Numbered from the stretch's first letter, positions 16,752 to 25,750 are shown. The stretch: 64,000 nucleotides of DNA from Maribacter sp044594925 (GCF_044594925.1 NZ_CP138991.1:2852001-2916000), one strand, 5' to 3'. The notes: generated from the sequence alone by a model not told the origin. A program made the numbers and translations.

Positions 16752-19013
16752 ATGAAACAATATATACTTCTCTCCTTTTTATTTCTATTCACTTTTTTTT
16801 GTAATGCGCAGTACAGTAGTGTTTTAGGAACCATTACTGCGGAAGGAGATCCCGTGCCATTTGCTAATATTTATCTTAAAAACACTCGAATCGGTACTTC
16901 CTCTGATGAGAATGGAACATATCAATTAGATAATATTGAAGCTGGAACACAGAAAATAATAGTTTCGATGCTTGGTTATAACCCTTTTAGCACCACCATT
17001 GAACTCGGCAAGGGCCAAACCCAACTTTTAGATATTGAACTCATTCCTTCGATGGAAGCATTAGACGAAATGGTCGTAACCGGCACTCTAAAAGCAGTAC
17101 GGCGGTCAGAGAGTCCTGTGCCAGTAGAAGTTTACAGCCCTACCTTCCTAAAAAAGAACCCTACAGCAAGTATTTTCGAAGCTTTACAGAACGTAAACGG
17201 AGTACGGCCACAGATTAATTGCAACGTTTGTAACACGGGTGATATCCATATTAATGGTCTAGAAGGGCCATATACTTTGGTTTTAATTGATGGTATGCCT
17301 ATAGTAAGTGGCTTAGGAACTGTCTACGGCCTATCAGGGATACCCAATTCCTTAATTGACCAGATTGAAATTGTTAAAGGTCCGGCATCGAGTTTATACG
17401 GAAGTGAAGCTGTGGGTGGACTAATTAATATCATCACAAAAAATTCTTTGGAAGCCCCAGACTTTTTCGCCGATGCCTTTGCCACCGGTTGGGGTGAATA
17501 TAACTTAGATGTTGGGGCTAAGATAGCCGTAGGAAAGAAAACGGATATGCTACTGGGGGTCAATTATTTTAACTACGATGAAATAATAGATAATAACGGA
17601 GATAATTTTACTGACCTAACCTTACAGGACCGTATTTCTATCTTTCAAAAGTGGAATTTTAGACGTGATAAATCTAGAATATTTTCCTTAGCAGGAAGAT
17701 TCTTTTACGAGGATAGATGGGGAGGAGAGCTTCAATGGACCCCAGGATTTAGAGGAGGAGACGAGATTTATGGTGAAAGTATCTACACCCGTAGGTGGGA
17801 AGTTATTGGAAAATATCAACTGCCAATAGATGAAAAAGTAATGCTTTCATTTTCGTACAACGACCATAATCAAAACTCTGTTTATGGGGATCTTTCGTAT
17901 TTGGCAGACCAAAGAATAGGCTTTACACAACTTACTTGGGATAAAGTATCGGGTAAGCATGATTTATTATTTGGTGCGGCACTCCGTTACAACTACTACG
18001 ACGACAATACAACGGCTACAATTGAGCCAGATGAAATAGTTATTCCCAGCCTATTCGTACAAGATGAAATTGCCTTTTCCAAGAAGCATTCTCTTTTATT
18101 GGGCATGCGTTATGATTATGACCAAAGACATGGCAACATTTTTACCCCCAGAACAGCCTACAGGTGGAAGATAACCGATAACGACATTCTACGTTTTAAT
18201 GCGGGAACAGGTTTTAGAGTTGTAAATCTCTTTACGGAGGACCATGCAGCTTTAACGGGAGCAAGGGAAGTTGTGGTTACAGAGGAACTGAATCCGGAGC
18301 GTTCGTTTAACTTTAACCTTAATTATCTAAAAAAGATATATGGAGACGATGGTACTTTTATAAGTTTAGATGCATCCGCTTTTTACACTAACTTTAGCAA
18401 TGCCATCTTACCGGATTACGACACCAATCCCAATCAGATTATATATGACAATTTAGATGGGAAATCTGTCTCTCAAGGTATTAGTGCCAATATTGATGTT
18501 GTTTTTCCAAGCGGATTCAAATTTTTACTCGGAGCTACTTTTCAAGATGTGGCCCAAACCGAAAACGGAATTAAACAAAGGCAAATCTTGACAGAAAGTT
18601 ATACTGGAACTTGGAATTTTGGTTACACCTTCAGAAACTTGAAACTAAGTGTAGATTACACAGGGAATCTTTACGGACCCATGCGCCTACCAGTACTAGG
18701 TGAGAATGACCCACGAAGTGATTTTTCCCCGGTCTGGAGCATTCAAAACATTCAGTTCACTTACAAAGGTTTACCCGATTTTGAATTTTATGGCGGTATT
18801 AAAAACCTCTTGGACTGGACTCCTAACAGGGATAATCCCTTCATTATTGCGCGAGCTAACGATCCTTTTGATAGGGAAGTGACTTTTGACAATAGTGGTA
18901 ACGCGGTTGCAACGCCAAACAATCCTAATGCGCTTACGTTTGATCCTTCTTATGTATATGGTCCTAACCAAGGTATTCGGGGATTTTTTGGAATGCGGTA
19001 TCGAATTAACTAA
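16752..19013 (+). CDS. TonB-dependent outer-membrane receptor with N-terminal carboxypeptidase-like domain
   Basis: 753 aa. Signal peptide through FFCNAQ (about residue 19), CarboxypepD_reg-like beta-sandwich (about 25-110, VLGTITAEGDPVPFANIYLKN), plug (about 115-230) ending in VKGPASSLYGSEAVGGLINIITK-type sequence, then the beta-barrel to the C-terminal aromatic strand GFFGMRYRIN. The plug has a Cys pair (C157, C160 in NCNVCNTG), which could bind a metal or form a disulfide. The ligand is unknown; the neighbouring DtxR regulator and ZIP transporter argue for a metal or metal chelate. There is no SusD partner, so it is not a SusC-type glycan transporter. Confidence 0.93.
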   Translation: MKQYILLSFLFLFTFFCNAQYSSVLGTITAEGDPVPFANIYLKNTRIGTSSDENGTYQLDNIEAGTQKIIVSMLGYNPFSTTIELGKGQTQLLDIELIPSMEALDEMVVTGTLKAVRRSESPVPVEVYSPTFLKKNPTASIFEALQNVNGVRPQINCNVCNTGDIHINGLEGPYTLVLIDGMPIVSGLGTVYGLSGIPNSLIDQIEIVKGPASSLYGSEAVGGLINIITKNSLEAPDFFADAFATGWGEYNLDVGAKIAVGKKTDMLLGVNYFNYDEIIDNNGDNFTDLTLQDRISIFQKWNFRRDKSRIFSLAGRFFYEDRWGGELQWTPGFRGGDEIYGESIYTRRWEVIGKYQLPIDEKVMLSFSYNDHNQNSVYGDLSYLADQRIGFTQLTWDKVSGKHDLLFGAALRYNYYDDNTTATIEPDEIVIPSLFVQDEIAFSKKHSLLLGMRYDYDQRHGNIFTPRTAYRWKITDNDILRFNAGTGFRVVNLFTEDHAALTGAREVVVTEELNPERSFNFNLNYLKKIYGDDGTFISLDASAFYTNFSNAILPDYDTNPNQIIYDNLDGKSVSQGISANIDVVFPSGFKFLLGATFQDVAQTENGIKQRQILTESYTGTWNFGYTFRNLKLSVDYTGNLYGPMRLPVLGENDPRSDFSPVWSIQNIQFTYKGLPDFEFYGGIKNLLDWTPNRDNPFIIARANDPFDREVTFDNSGNAVATPNNPNALTFDPSYVYGPNQGIRGFFGMRYRIN

Positions 19014-19055
19014 ATAAACCTAGGGGTTATTTTAATACAACCGGGTATTAATTGC

Positions 19056-19063
19056 TATTTTTG
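19056..19063 (+). promoter_or_regulatory. -7 promoter element (TATTTTTG) of the lycopene cyclase gene
   Basis: TATTTTTG matches TAnnTTTG exactly and ends only four bases before the ATG at 19068. Transcription would start at or next to the start codon, so a leaderless message is likely. No clear -33 TTG is present at the usual distance. Confidence 0.55.
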
Positions 19064-19067
19064 ATTG

Positions 19068-20216
19068 ATGCCCAAATTACAATACGATTACATCATTATT
19101 GGAGCTGGTGCTGCTGGACTTATGCTTGCGGACACTATGGGTAAAGATGCCTTCTTTGCAGAAAAATCAATTCTACTTTTAGATAAGGACACAAAAGAAA
19201 CCAATGACCGTACTTGGTGTTTTTGGGAAAAGGGAGCGGGTTTATTCGAAGATATTATCTACAAGGAATGGAATCACATTTTCTTTGCGGGAAAGGGATT
19301 TTCAAAACGGTATGCTATACCTCCATATACCTACAAAATGGTCCGTGGAATAGATTTCTATTCCGCGTATTTAGCACGTATAAGAACCTATCCTAATATC
19401 ACTTTTAAAAACGAGAGTGTTACCGGTATAGATGAAAAACAAAACGAAGTACATATCCATACTTCAGCGCATACTTACTCGGCGAAGGAAGTATTGAATA
19501 GTGTTTTCGACTATAAAATGGCGATCCGTCAGAATACTTATCCGGTACTTCAACAGCATTTTATAGGATGGGTAGTAAAGACTAAAAAGCCCGTTTTTGA
19601 TGCGAGTCAGGCTACTTATATGGATTTCTCTATCGCACAAAAGGGAAACACAAGGTTCATGTATATACTACCGTACAGTACGGATACCGCCCTGATTGAA
19701 TATACCCTATTCTCTGAAAAACTGCTTCCCAAAGATGCGTATGAGAAAGCAATAAAGGACTATCTACATGATAAATTAGATTGCTCTGATTACGAAATAG
19801 TAGAGAAAGAGCAAGGAAGTATACCTATGACCTGTTATGATTTTAAGGAACACCATACGGATAGAATTCGCTTTATTGGTACGGCAGGCGGATGGGCAAA
19901 ACCTAGCACAGGCTATACCTTTATGAGCACCTCAAAGAAAATTCCACAACTTATAGCTTTTTTAAAAACAGGGAAGCCTTTAAAAGAGTTAAGCTTTAAA
20001 AATAGATTTTGGTTTTATGATCTGCTTCTTTTAGATGTACTTCATAGCGATAATGAAAAAGGCCATTTAATATTCCAAAAGCTATTCAAAAAAAGAGACC
20101 CCCAATTAATTTTTAAATTTTTAGATGAGGATACGAATATTTTTGAGGACATCTATTATATTTTAGGTTGTCCTAAAATACCTTTTACAAAAGCTTTGAT
20201 CAAACGTCTATTCTAA
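19068..20216 (+). CDS. crtY: Lycopene beta-cyclase (CrtY-type)
   Basis: 382 aa from ATG 19068; an adjacent in-frame TTG lies one codon earlier. An N-terminal Rossmann dinucleotide-binding motif GAGAAG (12-17) is followed by RTWCFWE (48-54), a signature of the CrtY/CrtL cyclases, and later GTAGGWAKPSTGY, the conserved second flavin segment. The enzyme would cyclise the ends of lycopene to beta-carotene, the step before zeaxanthin in yellow-orange flavobacteria. The other carotenoid genes (crtB, crtI, crtZ) are not in the window, but the prenyl diphosphate synthase converges on it with a 4-bp stop overlap. Confidence 0.9.
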   Translation: MPKLQYDYIIIGAGAAGLMLADTMGKDAFFAEKSILLLDKDTKETNDRTWCFWEKGAGLFEDIIYKEWNHIFFAGKGFSKRYAIPPYTYKMVRGIDFYSAYLARIRTYPNITFKNESVTGIDEKQNEVHIHTSAHTYSAKEVLNSVFDYKMAIRQNTYPVLQQHFIGWVVKTKKPVFDASQATYMDFSIAQKGNTRFMYILPYSTDTALIEYTLFSEKLLPKDAYEKAIKDYLHDKLDCSDYEIVEKEQGSIPMTCYDFKEHHTDRIRFIGTAGGWAKPSTGYTFMSTSKKIPQLIAFLKTGKPLKELSFKNRFWFYDLLLLDVLHSDNEKGHLIFQKLFKKRDPQLIFKFLDEDTNIFEDIYYILGCPKIPFTKALIKRLF

Positions 20217-21187
20217 ACGGTTCTCTGCATAAGATGCTCTCCAAAAGCTCTTAGAATATCCTTTTTTTCCTGTGTTAACTCCAAACCTTCTAAAACTGCA
20301 AAGGCTTTTTTGGTATAATTTACGATGGCTTCCTGAGTAGCGGCAGCTGCTCCGCTTTCAGTAAAAATTGTTTTGACCGCTTCTACCTTACCCTCAGTTT
20401 CTTTGGGCTGTATGGAGTAAAGGTCCTGAAGTTGCTTTCGATTACTGGTACTACCAGCTTCCATTGCCTTGATAAAAAGATAGGTCTTTTTGTTTTCTAT
20501 AATATCGCCCCCAACTTGCTTACCAAAAGTTTCAGGGTCGCCATAGACGTCTAAATAATCATCCTGCAACTGAAAAGCGATACCTAAGTTTAAACCAAAG
20601 GAATACATCTCCTCTTGAGATTTATCCGAGGCCTCTGCCACAATAGCCCCCATTTTCATGGCAGCGGCTACAAGAACAGCGGTTTTGTATTCTATCATTT
20701 TAAGATACTCCTGCAGGGTAACATCTTCCCTGGTTTCAAAATCAACATCGTATTGTTGGCCTTCACAAACTTCTAGTGCTGTTTTACTAAATAATTTTGC
20801 GAGATTTTTAAAGATATGCACTTCGTAATTTTCGAATAGCTGATAAGCCATTATAAGCATTGCATCTCCGGACAGAATACCTGTATTGATGTCCCATTTT
20901 TCATGAACCGTAGGTTTACCACGTCTTTTGGGAGCATCATCCATAATATCATCATGTACCAAAGAAAAATTATGAAATACTTCAATGGCCAATGCGGCAT
21001 CTAAGGCATCATTATGGTCTTTTTCAAAGAGTTGCGCCGTTAGTAAAACCAGCACCGGTCTTAAACGTTTACCTCCCAATTTCAATATATAGGTAATGGG
21101 TGCGTATAAGTTTTTTGGCTCTTTGGTTTCTGTTTTTGATTCCAAATAAGATATGAAAACACTGCGATACTTTTCTATGGAGAGCAT
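20213..21187 (-). CDS. Polyprenyl diphosphate synthase (GGPP/FPP-type)
   Basis: 324 aa, all-helical trans-prenyltransferase. The first aspartate-rich motif is DDIMDD (79-84) followed by APKRRGK; the second is DDYLD near residue 211. GGKRLRP (38-44) binds pyrophosphate. It makes allylic diphosphates (C15 or C20) from IPP; the product length cannot be fixed by eye. It would feed carotenoid and quinone synthesis, fitting its place beside lycopene cyclase, and dxs of the MEP pathway is also in this window. A -7 element lies just upstream. Confidence 0.9.
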   Translation of the reverse strand: MLSIEKYRSVFISYLESKTETKEPKNLYAPITYILKLGGKRLRPVLVLLTAQLFEKDHNDALDAALAIEVFHNFSLVHDDIMDDAPKRRGKPTVHEKWDINTGILSGDAMLIMAYQLFENYEVHIFKNLAKLFSKTALEVCEGQQYDVDFETREDVTLQEYLKMIEYKTAVLVAAAMKMGAIVAEASDKSQEEMYSFGLNLGIAFQLQDDYLDVYGDPETFGKQVGGDIIENKKTYLFIKAMEAGSTSNRKQLQDLYSIQPKETEGKVEAVKTIFTESGAAAATQEAIVNYTKKAFAVLEGLELTQEKKDILRAFGEHLMQRTV

Positions 21188-21200
21188 AGTCGAATTTTTA

Positions 21201-21208
21201 TCAAAAAT
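21201..21208 (-). promoter_or_regulatory. -7 promoter element (TATTTTTG, minus strand) of the polyprenyl synthase gene
   Basis: CAAAAATA on the plus strand reads TATTTTTG on the minus strand, an exact TAnnTTTG. Its last base is 14 bases before the start codon at 21187, so the leader would be short (about 8-10 nt). A TTG further upstream is only about 12 bases away, too close for the usual -33 spacing. Confidence 0.5.
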
Positions 21209-21328
21209 ACATCCATTGTTACAAATAGTTCATAAAACCGTCGAATGATATGAAGAAAGTAGGTAGAAAAGTGCAATAGATTTTTAATTCGTCGTCTTTA
21301 CTAATGAGCATCGCTTTAAAAACCGTTA

Positions 21329-21868
21329 ATGGTTTCTGAAAAACAAGATAACAATAATTTAAATAATTTTTTTAAAGATGAATACCAGTCTTTAAAAGGA
21401 TATGTACGTTCTAAAATTGAACATACTACGGAAAGCGATGCGGAGGATATTATACAAGATGTGGCACTCAGAATATTCTCAAGACCTCCCAATGCCATCC
21501 CAATTAAAAATGTGGGGGGATTTGTATACAATGCCGTCAAAAATAGGATTATTGATATCATGCGAACAAGAAAAGAGCGGATAACAAACGAAAGCGAAGT
21601 TGAACAGCTCTGGACTGATTTCACAGCAATGTTCTATGAAGGGCCAACGGTGGCATATTCCGAGCAGTTAAAGGAGAAATTGAAGCAAGCGATAACAGCC
21701 TTGAAATCACCTTACAGAGACATTATACTTGCGGTTGATTTCGAAGGATATACCTACAGAGAAATTTCGGAAGAAACCGGAATTTCACCAGGAACACTAA
21801 TGTCTCGTAGACATAGGGCAATATCATTATTAGTAAAGCATTTAGAAATAGAACAAATAAAAAAATAA
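21329..21868 (+). CDS. ECF-type RNA polymerase sigma factor
   Basis: 179 aa. Region 2 is seen at about 20-85 (KSKI..SDAEDIIQDVALRIF..VGGFVYNAVKNRIIDIMR) and region 4 at about 115-170 (ALKSPYRDIILAVDFEGYTYREISEETGISP then RRHRAISLL). The length is normal for ECF factors. It heads a cluster with a two-helix membrane protein 3 bp downstream and a very small basic protein overlapping that one. No zinc-finger anti-sigma factor is present, so the membrane protein is the best candidate regulator. Confidence 0.9.
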   Translation: MVSEKQDNNNLNNFFKDEYQSLKGYVRSKIEHTTESDAEDIIQDVALRIFSRPPNAIPIKNVGGFVYNAVKNRIIDIMRTRKERITNESEVEQLWTDFTAMFYEGPTVAYSEQLKEKLKQAITALKSPYRDIILAVDFEGYTYREISEETGISPGTLMSRRHRAISLLVKHLEIEQIKK

Positions 21869-21871
21869 GTT

Positions 21872-22279
21872 ATGGAGTATAAAGATCATTTGGAAAGACA
21901 GGTAGAGAACAAAGTAAAATATTACGTCACCAAAACATTCAAGGTACTATTTTTTATAGTCCTTGGGCTAGCGATTGCATTTTTGGTAGGCTACGTTGTC
22001 ATGCGTTTATGGAATTGGCTCATGCCAGAACTTTTTGGCCTGCCACTGGTTGGCTATTGGCAAGCGGTAGGTATTTTAATTTTAGCCAAAATAATTTTTG
22101 GTTTTGGAGGTGGAGATGGACCTGGAAGTAGCAGCAAATCGAAGAAGCGACCAAATTCTAAAAGATGCGGATCACTTCGAAGAGATTTTTCCGAGTGGAA
22201 ACACTATGATGCATTCTGGAAAGAAGAGGGCGAACAAGCGTATAAAAACTATTTAGAAAGAATTAAAAAAGAGGAGTAA
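21872..22279 (+). CDS. Two-TM membrane protein of a sigma-factor operon
   Basis: 135 aa, no named family recognised. Two hydrophobic segments, about 25-48 (KVLFFIVLGLAIAFLVGYVVM) and about 60-80 (YWQAVGILILAKIIFGFG), are followed by a basic Gly/Ser/Lys-rich tail with a charged end (DFSEWKHYDAFWKEEGEQAYKNYLERIKKEE). Both ends are likely cytoplasmic. Starting 3 bp after an ECF sigma gene suggests it controls or anchors that factor; this rests only on context. Its stop overlaps the next ATG (TAATG). Confidence 0.75.
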   Translation: MEYKDHLERQVENKVKYYVTKTFKVLFFIVLGLAIAFLVGYVVMRLWNWLMPELFGLPLVGYWQAVGILILAKIIFGFGGGDGPGSSSKSKKRPNSKRCGSLRRDFSEWKHYDAFWKEEGEQAYKNYLERIKKEE

Positions 22280-22428
22280 TGAGTGCAGCGAGAAATAATT
22301 CGAAAAAAAGAAAGTATCGATACCCAACAAGACCATTTTACTGGAGTCTTCATGCCAAACCCAGAAATACGATAGTGGAACAAGAAAAACCTGAGGATGA
22401 AATCGTCCTCCACAAAAAGGTGGTATAA
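22279..22428 (+). CDS. Small basic protein, third gene of the sigma-factor operon
   Basis: 49 aa, translationally coupled to the membrane protein through TAATG (the ATG starts on the last A of the stop). The sequence begins MSAARNNSKKRKYRYPTRP, is strongly basic in its first half and acidic/mixed in the second (EQEKPEDEIVLHKKVV). It has no TM segment and no recognised family. Coupling and sensible composition support a real gene. It could be a small cytosolic partner of the sigma factor or of the membrane protein; function unknown. Confidence 0.6.
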   Translation: MSAARNNSKKRKYRYPTRPFYWSLHAKPRNTIVEQEKPEDEIVLHKKVV

Positions 22429-22460
22429 AAAATTAAGACAATGTTAAAAAAGTGTAAAAC

Positions 22461-22504
22461 TTAGGAAACTTTAAATGTTTTTAAAGTTTCCTAATGTACA
22501 TTTG
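22461..22504 (+). promoter_or_regulatory. TetR operator palindrome and promoter of the tetR-tolC-RND operon
   Basis: A perfect inverted repeat with 15-bp arms (TTAGGAAACTTTAAA at 22461-22475, and its reverse complement at 22480-22494) is separated by TGTT. Just after it, TACATTTG (22497-22504) matches the -7 consensus TAnnTTTG. The ATG follows nine bases later, so the transcript would be leaderless or nearly so. The palindrome covers the -33 region. TetR proteins typically bind 15-30 bp palindromes over their own promoters, so autorepression is the likely role. Confidence 0.75.
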
Positions 22505-22512
22505 CTTTCGCT

Positions 22513-23118
22513 ATGAAAGAAAGTATTCTAAATAAAGCAACTGAACTGTTCTTAGAACAAGGCTTCAAAAGTGTAACCATGGATGATTTGGCTATGGAAA
22601 TGGGTATTTCTAAAAAAACCATTTACAGTCATTACCAAAATAAAACGGCTCTTGTTGAAGAGAGTACCGCTCATCTTTTAAGTTCTATTTCTTGTGGAAT
22701 TGATACTATTAGGGGCTTAAAAAAGAACCCAATAGAAGAGCTGTACGAGATTAAAAAGTTTGTAATGCTACATCTAAAGGGCGAGAAATCTTCACCCCAA
22801 TATCAATTACAAAAGTATTATCCTGAAATACATGGAGTTATGCGTCACAGACAATATGAAATGATGGAGGATTGTGTGTTAGAGAATATAAAAAGAGGAA
22901 TAGATCAAGGCATATACCGAGAAAATCTGAATATAGATTTTGTCGCTCGCATTTATTTTAGTGGGGTTACAAGTATCAAGGACCTTAAACTTTTCCCTGT
23001 GAGTAAGTTTCCAATAGGAAAATTAATGGATGAGTACCTAGAATATCATCTTAGGGGTATTGTGACCCCAGATGGACGAAAAATATTAAATAATATCATC
23101 AATTCAAACCAAGAATAA
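22513..23118 (+). CDS. TetR/AcrR-family transcriptional regulator
   Basis: 201 aa. The N-terminal HTH (about 1-50) reads ILNKATELFLEQGFKSVTMDD, then MEMGISKKTIYSHYQNKTALVEE, classic for TetR. The C-terminal half is a divergent helical ligand/dimerisation domain. It is first in an operon with tolC, an adaptor and an RND pump (tolC starts at the next base), so it probably represses the pump and itself through the palindrome at 22461-22494 until an effector binds. Confidence 0.92.
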   Translation: MKESILNKATELFLEQGFKSVTMDDLAMEMGISKKTIYSHYQNKTALVEESTAHLLSSISCGIDTIRGLKKNPIEELYEIKKFVMLHLKGEKSSPQYQLQKYYPEIHGVMRHRQYEMMEDCVLENIKRGIDQGIYRENLNIDFVARIYFSGVTSIKDLKLFPVSKFPIGKLMDEYLEYHLRGIVTPDGRKILNNIINSNQE

Positions 23119-24459
23119 ATGCAATCATTCAGATTACTAGTACTGGCATTGTGCATAAGTAGTTGGTCTTTTGCCCAAGAAAAGACCTATAGTTTTACAC
23201 TTCAAGAAGCTATAAACTTTGCCCTTGAGAATAATTATAGTGCCATCAATGCTGATCGCGATGTGTTGGACGCTAAAAAACAAAAATGGGAAACCATAGC
23301 CACCGGACTTCCACAAATTACAGGGGCAGTTAGCTATCAGAATCAATTAATTCAACAAGTGGTACAATTACCAGGAGAAATTGCAGGTGGAGAACCTGGA
23401 ACTTTCGTAGAAGTAGTCTTTGGTCAGCCACAACAAATAAATGCGGCAGCAACTCTAAGACAACAACTTTTTGATGGGTCCTACATAGTAGGCGTACAAG
23501 CAACAAAAGCCTTTTTAAGTTATAGCGCTAATAATAAAGAAAAAACCGAACAAGAAGTAAGAAAGGCAGTAGTAGAGGCCTATGGCAATGTATTGTTATC
23601 GCAAGAAAGTGCGCTTATTCTAAGAAAGAATAAGGAAACATTAGAAAAAACACTTTTTGAGACGACGAAAATCTACGAAAACGGGTTGGGAGATGAAGAA
23701 AGCGTTGAGCAATTACAGATTACACTAAGCTCCATAGAAAACCAATTAAAGAATGCAATGCGTTTAGAAGAGATTACAAGGCAAATGCTCAATTTAGTTA
23801 TGGGTATTGATTTAGATGCTCCCACTAAATTAAAGGAAGACCTTGATAATCTTACCGAAGCACAAATAGACTTTAATCTATTAGAAAGTGAATTAAAAAT
23901 TGAAAATAATGTTGATTATAAATTAGTCACCAATCTAAACGAGCAGCGGTATTTTGAATGGAAGCTTGCAAAAAGTAGAGCCTTACCAACGCTTAACGCA
24001 TTTGCATCCTACGGAGGACTATCGTTCGGAGAGGAATTCTCCTTTTTTGACAGCGGACAACAATGGTTTGAATTTTCTGCTATCGGTGTTGACTTGAGCA
24101 TCCCAATATTCAGTTCAGGAAAAAGAAGTGCCAGTACAGCTAGAGCAAAAATAGCCTTAGAAAAAGCCAAGACACAACTTACCGAGGCCGAGCAACAAAT
24201 TCGTCTTCAGTTACAGACTGCAAAAAGCAACTACACCTTGGCCATAGAACAGTATGAAACTTCGAAGAGCAACCTTAATCTTGCAGAACGTATAGAAAAC
24301 AAAAATCAAATTAAATATGCAGAAGGCCTTGCAAGTAGTTTTGAGCTTCGCCAAGCACAAACACAGCTCTATGATGCCCAACAAGGTTATTTACAAAGCA
24401 TGGTAGAGGTCATTAACAAAAAAACAGCCTTAGAAACTATACTTAACAACAAATCATAA
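23119..24459 (+). CDS. TolC-family outer-membrane efflux protein
   Basis: 446 aa. Signal peptide (MQSFRLLVLALCISSWSFAQ), then two repeats of the outer-membrane-efflux domain: FTLQEAINFALENNYSAINADRDV starts the first, and the second begins near KIENNVDYKLVTNLNEQRYFEWKLAKSRALPTLNAF. Long coiled-coil helices follow each. It forms the trimeric outer-membrane duct of the pump encoded downstream. It starts at the base after the tetR stop codon, with no gap. Confidence 0.92.
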   Translation: MQSFRLLVLALCISSWSFAQEKTYSFTLQEAINFALENNYSAINADRDVLDAKKQKWETIATGLPQITGAVSYQNQLIQQVVQLPGEIAGGEPGTFVEVVFGQPQQINAAATLRQQLFDGSYIVGVQATKAFLSYSANNKEKTEQEVRKAVVEAYGNVLLSQESALILRKNKETLEKTLFETTKIYENGLGDEESVEQLQITLSSIENQLKNAMRLEEITRQMLNLVMGIDLDAPTKLKEDLDNLTEAQIDFNLLESELKIENNVDYKLVTNLNEQRYFEWKLAKSRALPTLNAFASYGGLSFGEEFSFFDSGQQWFEFSAIGVDLSIPIFSSGKRSASTARAKIALEKAKTQLTEAEQQIRLQLQTAKSNYTLAIEQYETSKSNLNLAERIENKNQIKYAEGLASSFELRQAQTQLYDAQQGYLQSMVEVINKKTALETILNNKS

Positions 24460-24484
24460 AGAAGCGATCCTAAAACGAATACCA

Positions 24485-25657
24485 ATGAAAAACATAATTT
24501 ATTTCTTATTCCTAACGATTCTATTAACAGCTTGCGGAGGCTCAAACGAAAAATCCGTTACCGAACTTATTGCTGAAGGAAACCTTGAAACAATCAGGGA
24601 AAAGAAAAATGAGATTTCAGAAACTTACAAAACCCTAGGACAAGAAATCAAACAGCTAGATTCCGCAATTGCCGCACAGACCGGTGAAGGAAATCTTCCG
24701 CTTGTTTCAACAATTACGGCTAAAGCAGAAAAATTTGACCACTTTTTGGAACTTCAAGGCGATGTTACTACAAAACAGAATGTGCTTATTTACCCAGAAA
24801 TGCAGGGTACATTGCAACGTGTTTATGTAAAAGAAGGACAACAGGTATCCAAAGGGCAGTTGTTGGCTTCAATCGATGATGGCGGTATGGCCAGTCAACT
24901 TTCACAACTAGAAACCCAAGCAGAGTTGGCCAAAACAACCTTTGAAAGGCAAGAGCGTCTTTGGAATCAGAAAATTGGTTCCGAAATACAATATTTACAG
25001 GCAAAAACAAACTATGAAGCAACACAAAGCACTGTAAAACAGGTTAGAAGTCAGCTAGGAAAATCGACCATTAGAGCTCCATTTTCAGGTATAATCGACA
25101 ATGTGATAAAAGATCAGGGAACAGTAGTAGCCCCTGGGCCTGGTTCAGAAGTTTTTAGAATTGTAAACCTTTCCAATATGTATATTGAAGTTGATGTTCC
25201 AGAGACCTATTTAGGTGCCATTAAAAAAGGAAATACGGCCATGGTTTATTTTCCGGTATTAGGAGACACCATTATTTCTAAAATAAGGCAAACCGGAAAT
25301 TTTATTAACCCAGGGAATAGGGCATTTAAAGTAGAGGTTGCTGTTCCTAATAGGGATAATACGATAAAGCCGAATTTAACGGCAAAAGTAAGCCTCAATG
25401 ATTATTCCTCAGAGGCTGCAGTTTTGGTTCCACAAGGAATCATTTCTGAGAATGCGGAAGGACAACAATACCTTTATATTGCCAGCGATAGAGCAGAGGA
25501 CAAGGCAACAGCGAAGAGACGTATTATAACCACAGGACGCACACAAGGTAATATGGTTGAAGTTTTATCTGGAATTACAGATGGGGATTTATTGATTAAA
25601 GAAGGCGCAAGGAGCGTAAAAGATGGCCAAAACGTGCAGATTTTAACTACGGAATAG
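24485..25657 (+). CDS. RND efflux periplasmic adaptor lipoprotein (AcrA/HlyD type)
   Basis: 390 aa. Lipobox LTAC with lipidated Cys17. A short predicted coiled coil near the N-terminus (TIREKKNEISETYKTLGQEIKQL) precedes the lipoyl half (GTLQRVYVKEGQQVSKGQLLASID), the alpha-hairpin, the second lipoyl half (IRAPFSGIIDNVIKDQGTVVAPG) and the beta-barrel. It joins the TolC protein and the RND permease of the same operon. Gaps are 25 bp upstream and 93 bp downstream. Confidence 0.92.
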   Translation: MKNIIYFLFLTILLTACGGSNEKSVTELIAEGNLETIREKKNEISETYKTLGQEIKQLDSAIAAQTGEGNLPLVSTITAKAEKFDHFLELQGDVTTKQNVLIYPEMQGTLQRVYVKEGQQVSKGQLLASIDDGGMASQLSQLETQAELAKTTFERQERLWNQKIGSEIQYLQAKTNYEATQSTVKQVRSQLGKSTIRAPFSGIIDNVIKDQGTVVAPGPGSEVFRIVNLSNMYIEVDVPETYLGAIKKGNTAMVYFPVLGDTIISKIRQTGNFINPGNRAFKVEVAVPNRDNTIKPNLTAKVSLNDYSSEAAVLVPQGIISENAEGQQYLYIASDRAEDKATAKRRIITTGRTQGNMVEVLSGITDGDLLIKEGARSVKDGQNVQILTTE

Positions 25658-25750
25658 TCCCTAGATAGTTAGTATAGGATACTTAAGCAAAAACTAGAAA
25701 TGTCTTTGATGGAATTACTCCTGTGTAAAGACAAAAACTAAAGACTTAAA

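Noticed and set aside
16752..19013. SusC-type glycan transporter
   Set aside because: No SusD gene is adjacent, and the neighbours are metal genes; the length (753 aa) is also shorter than SusC proteins.
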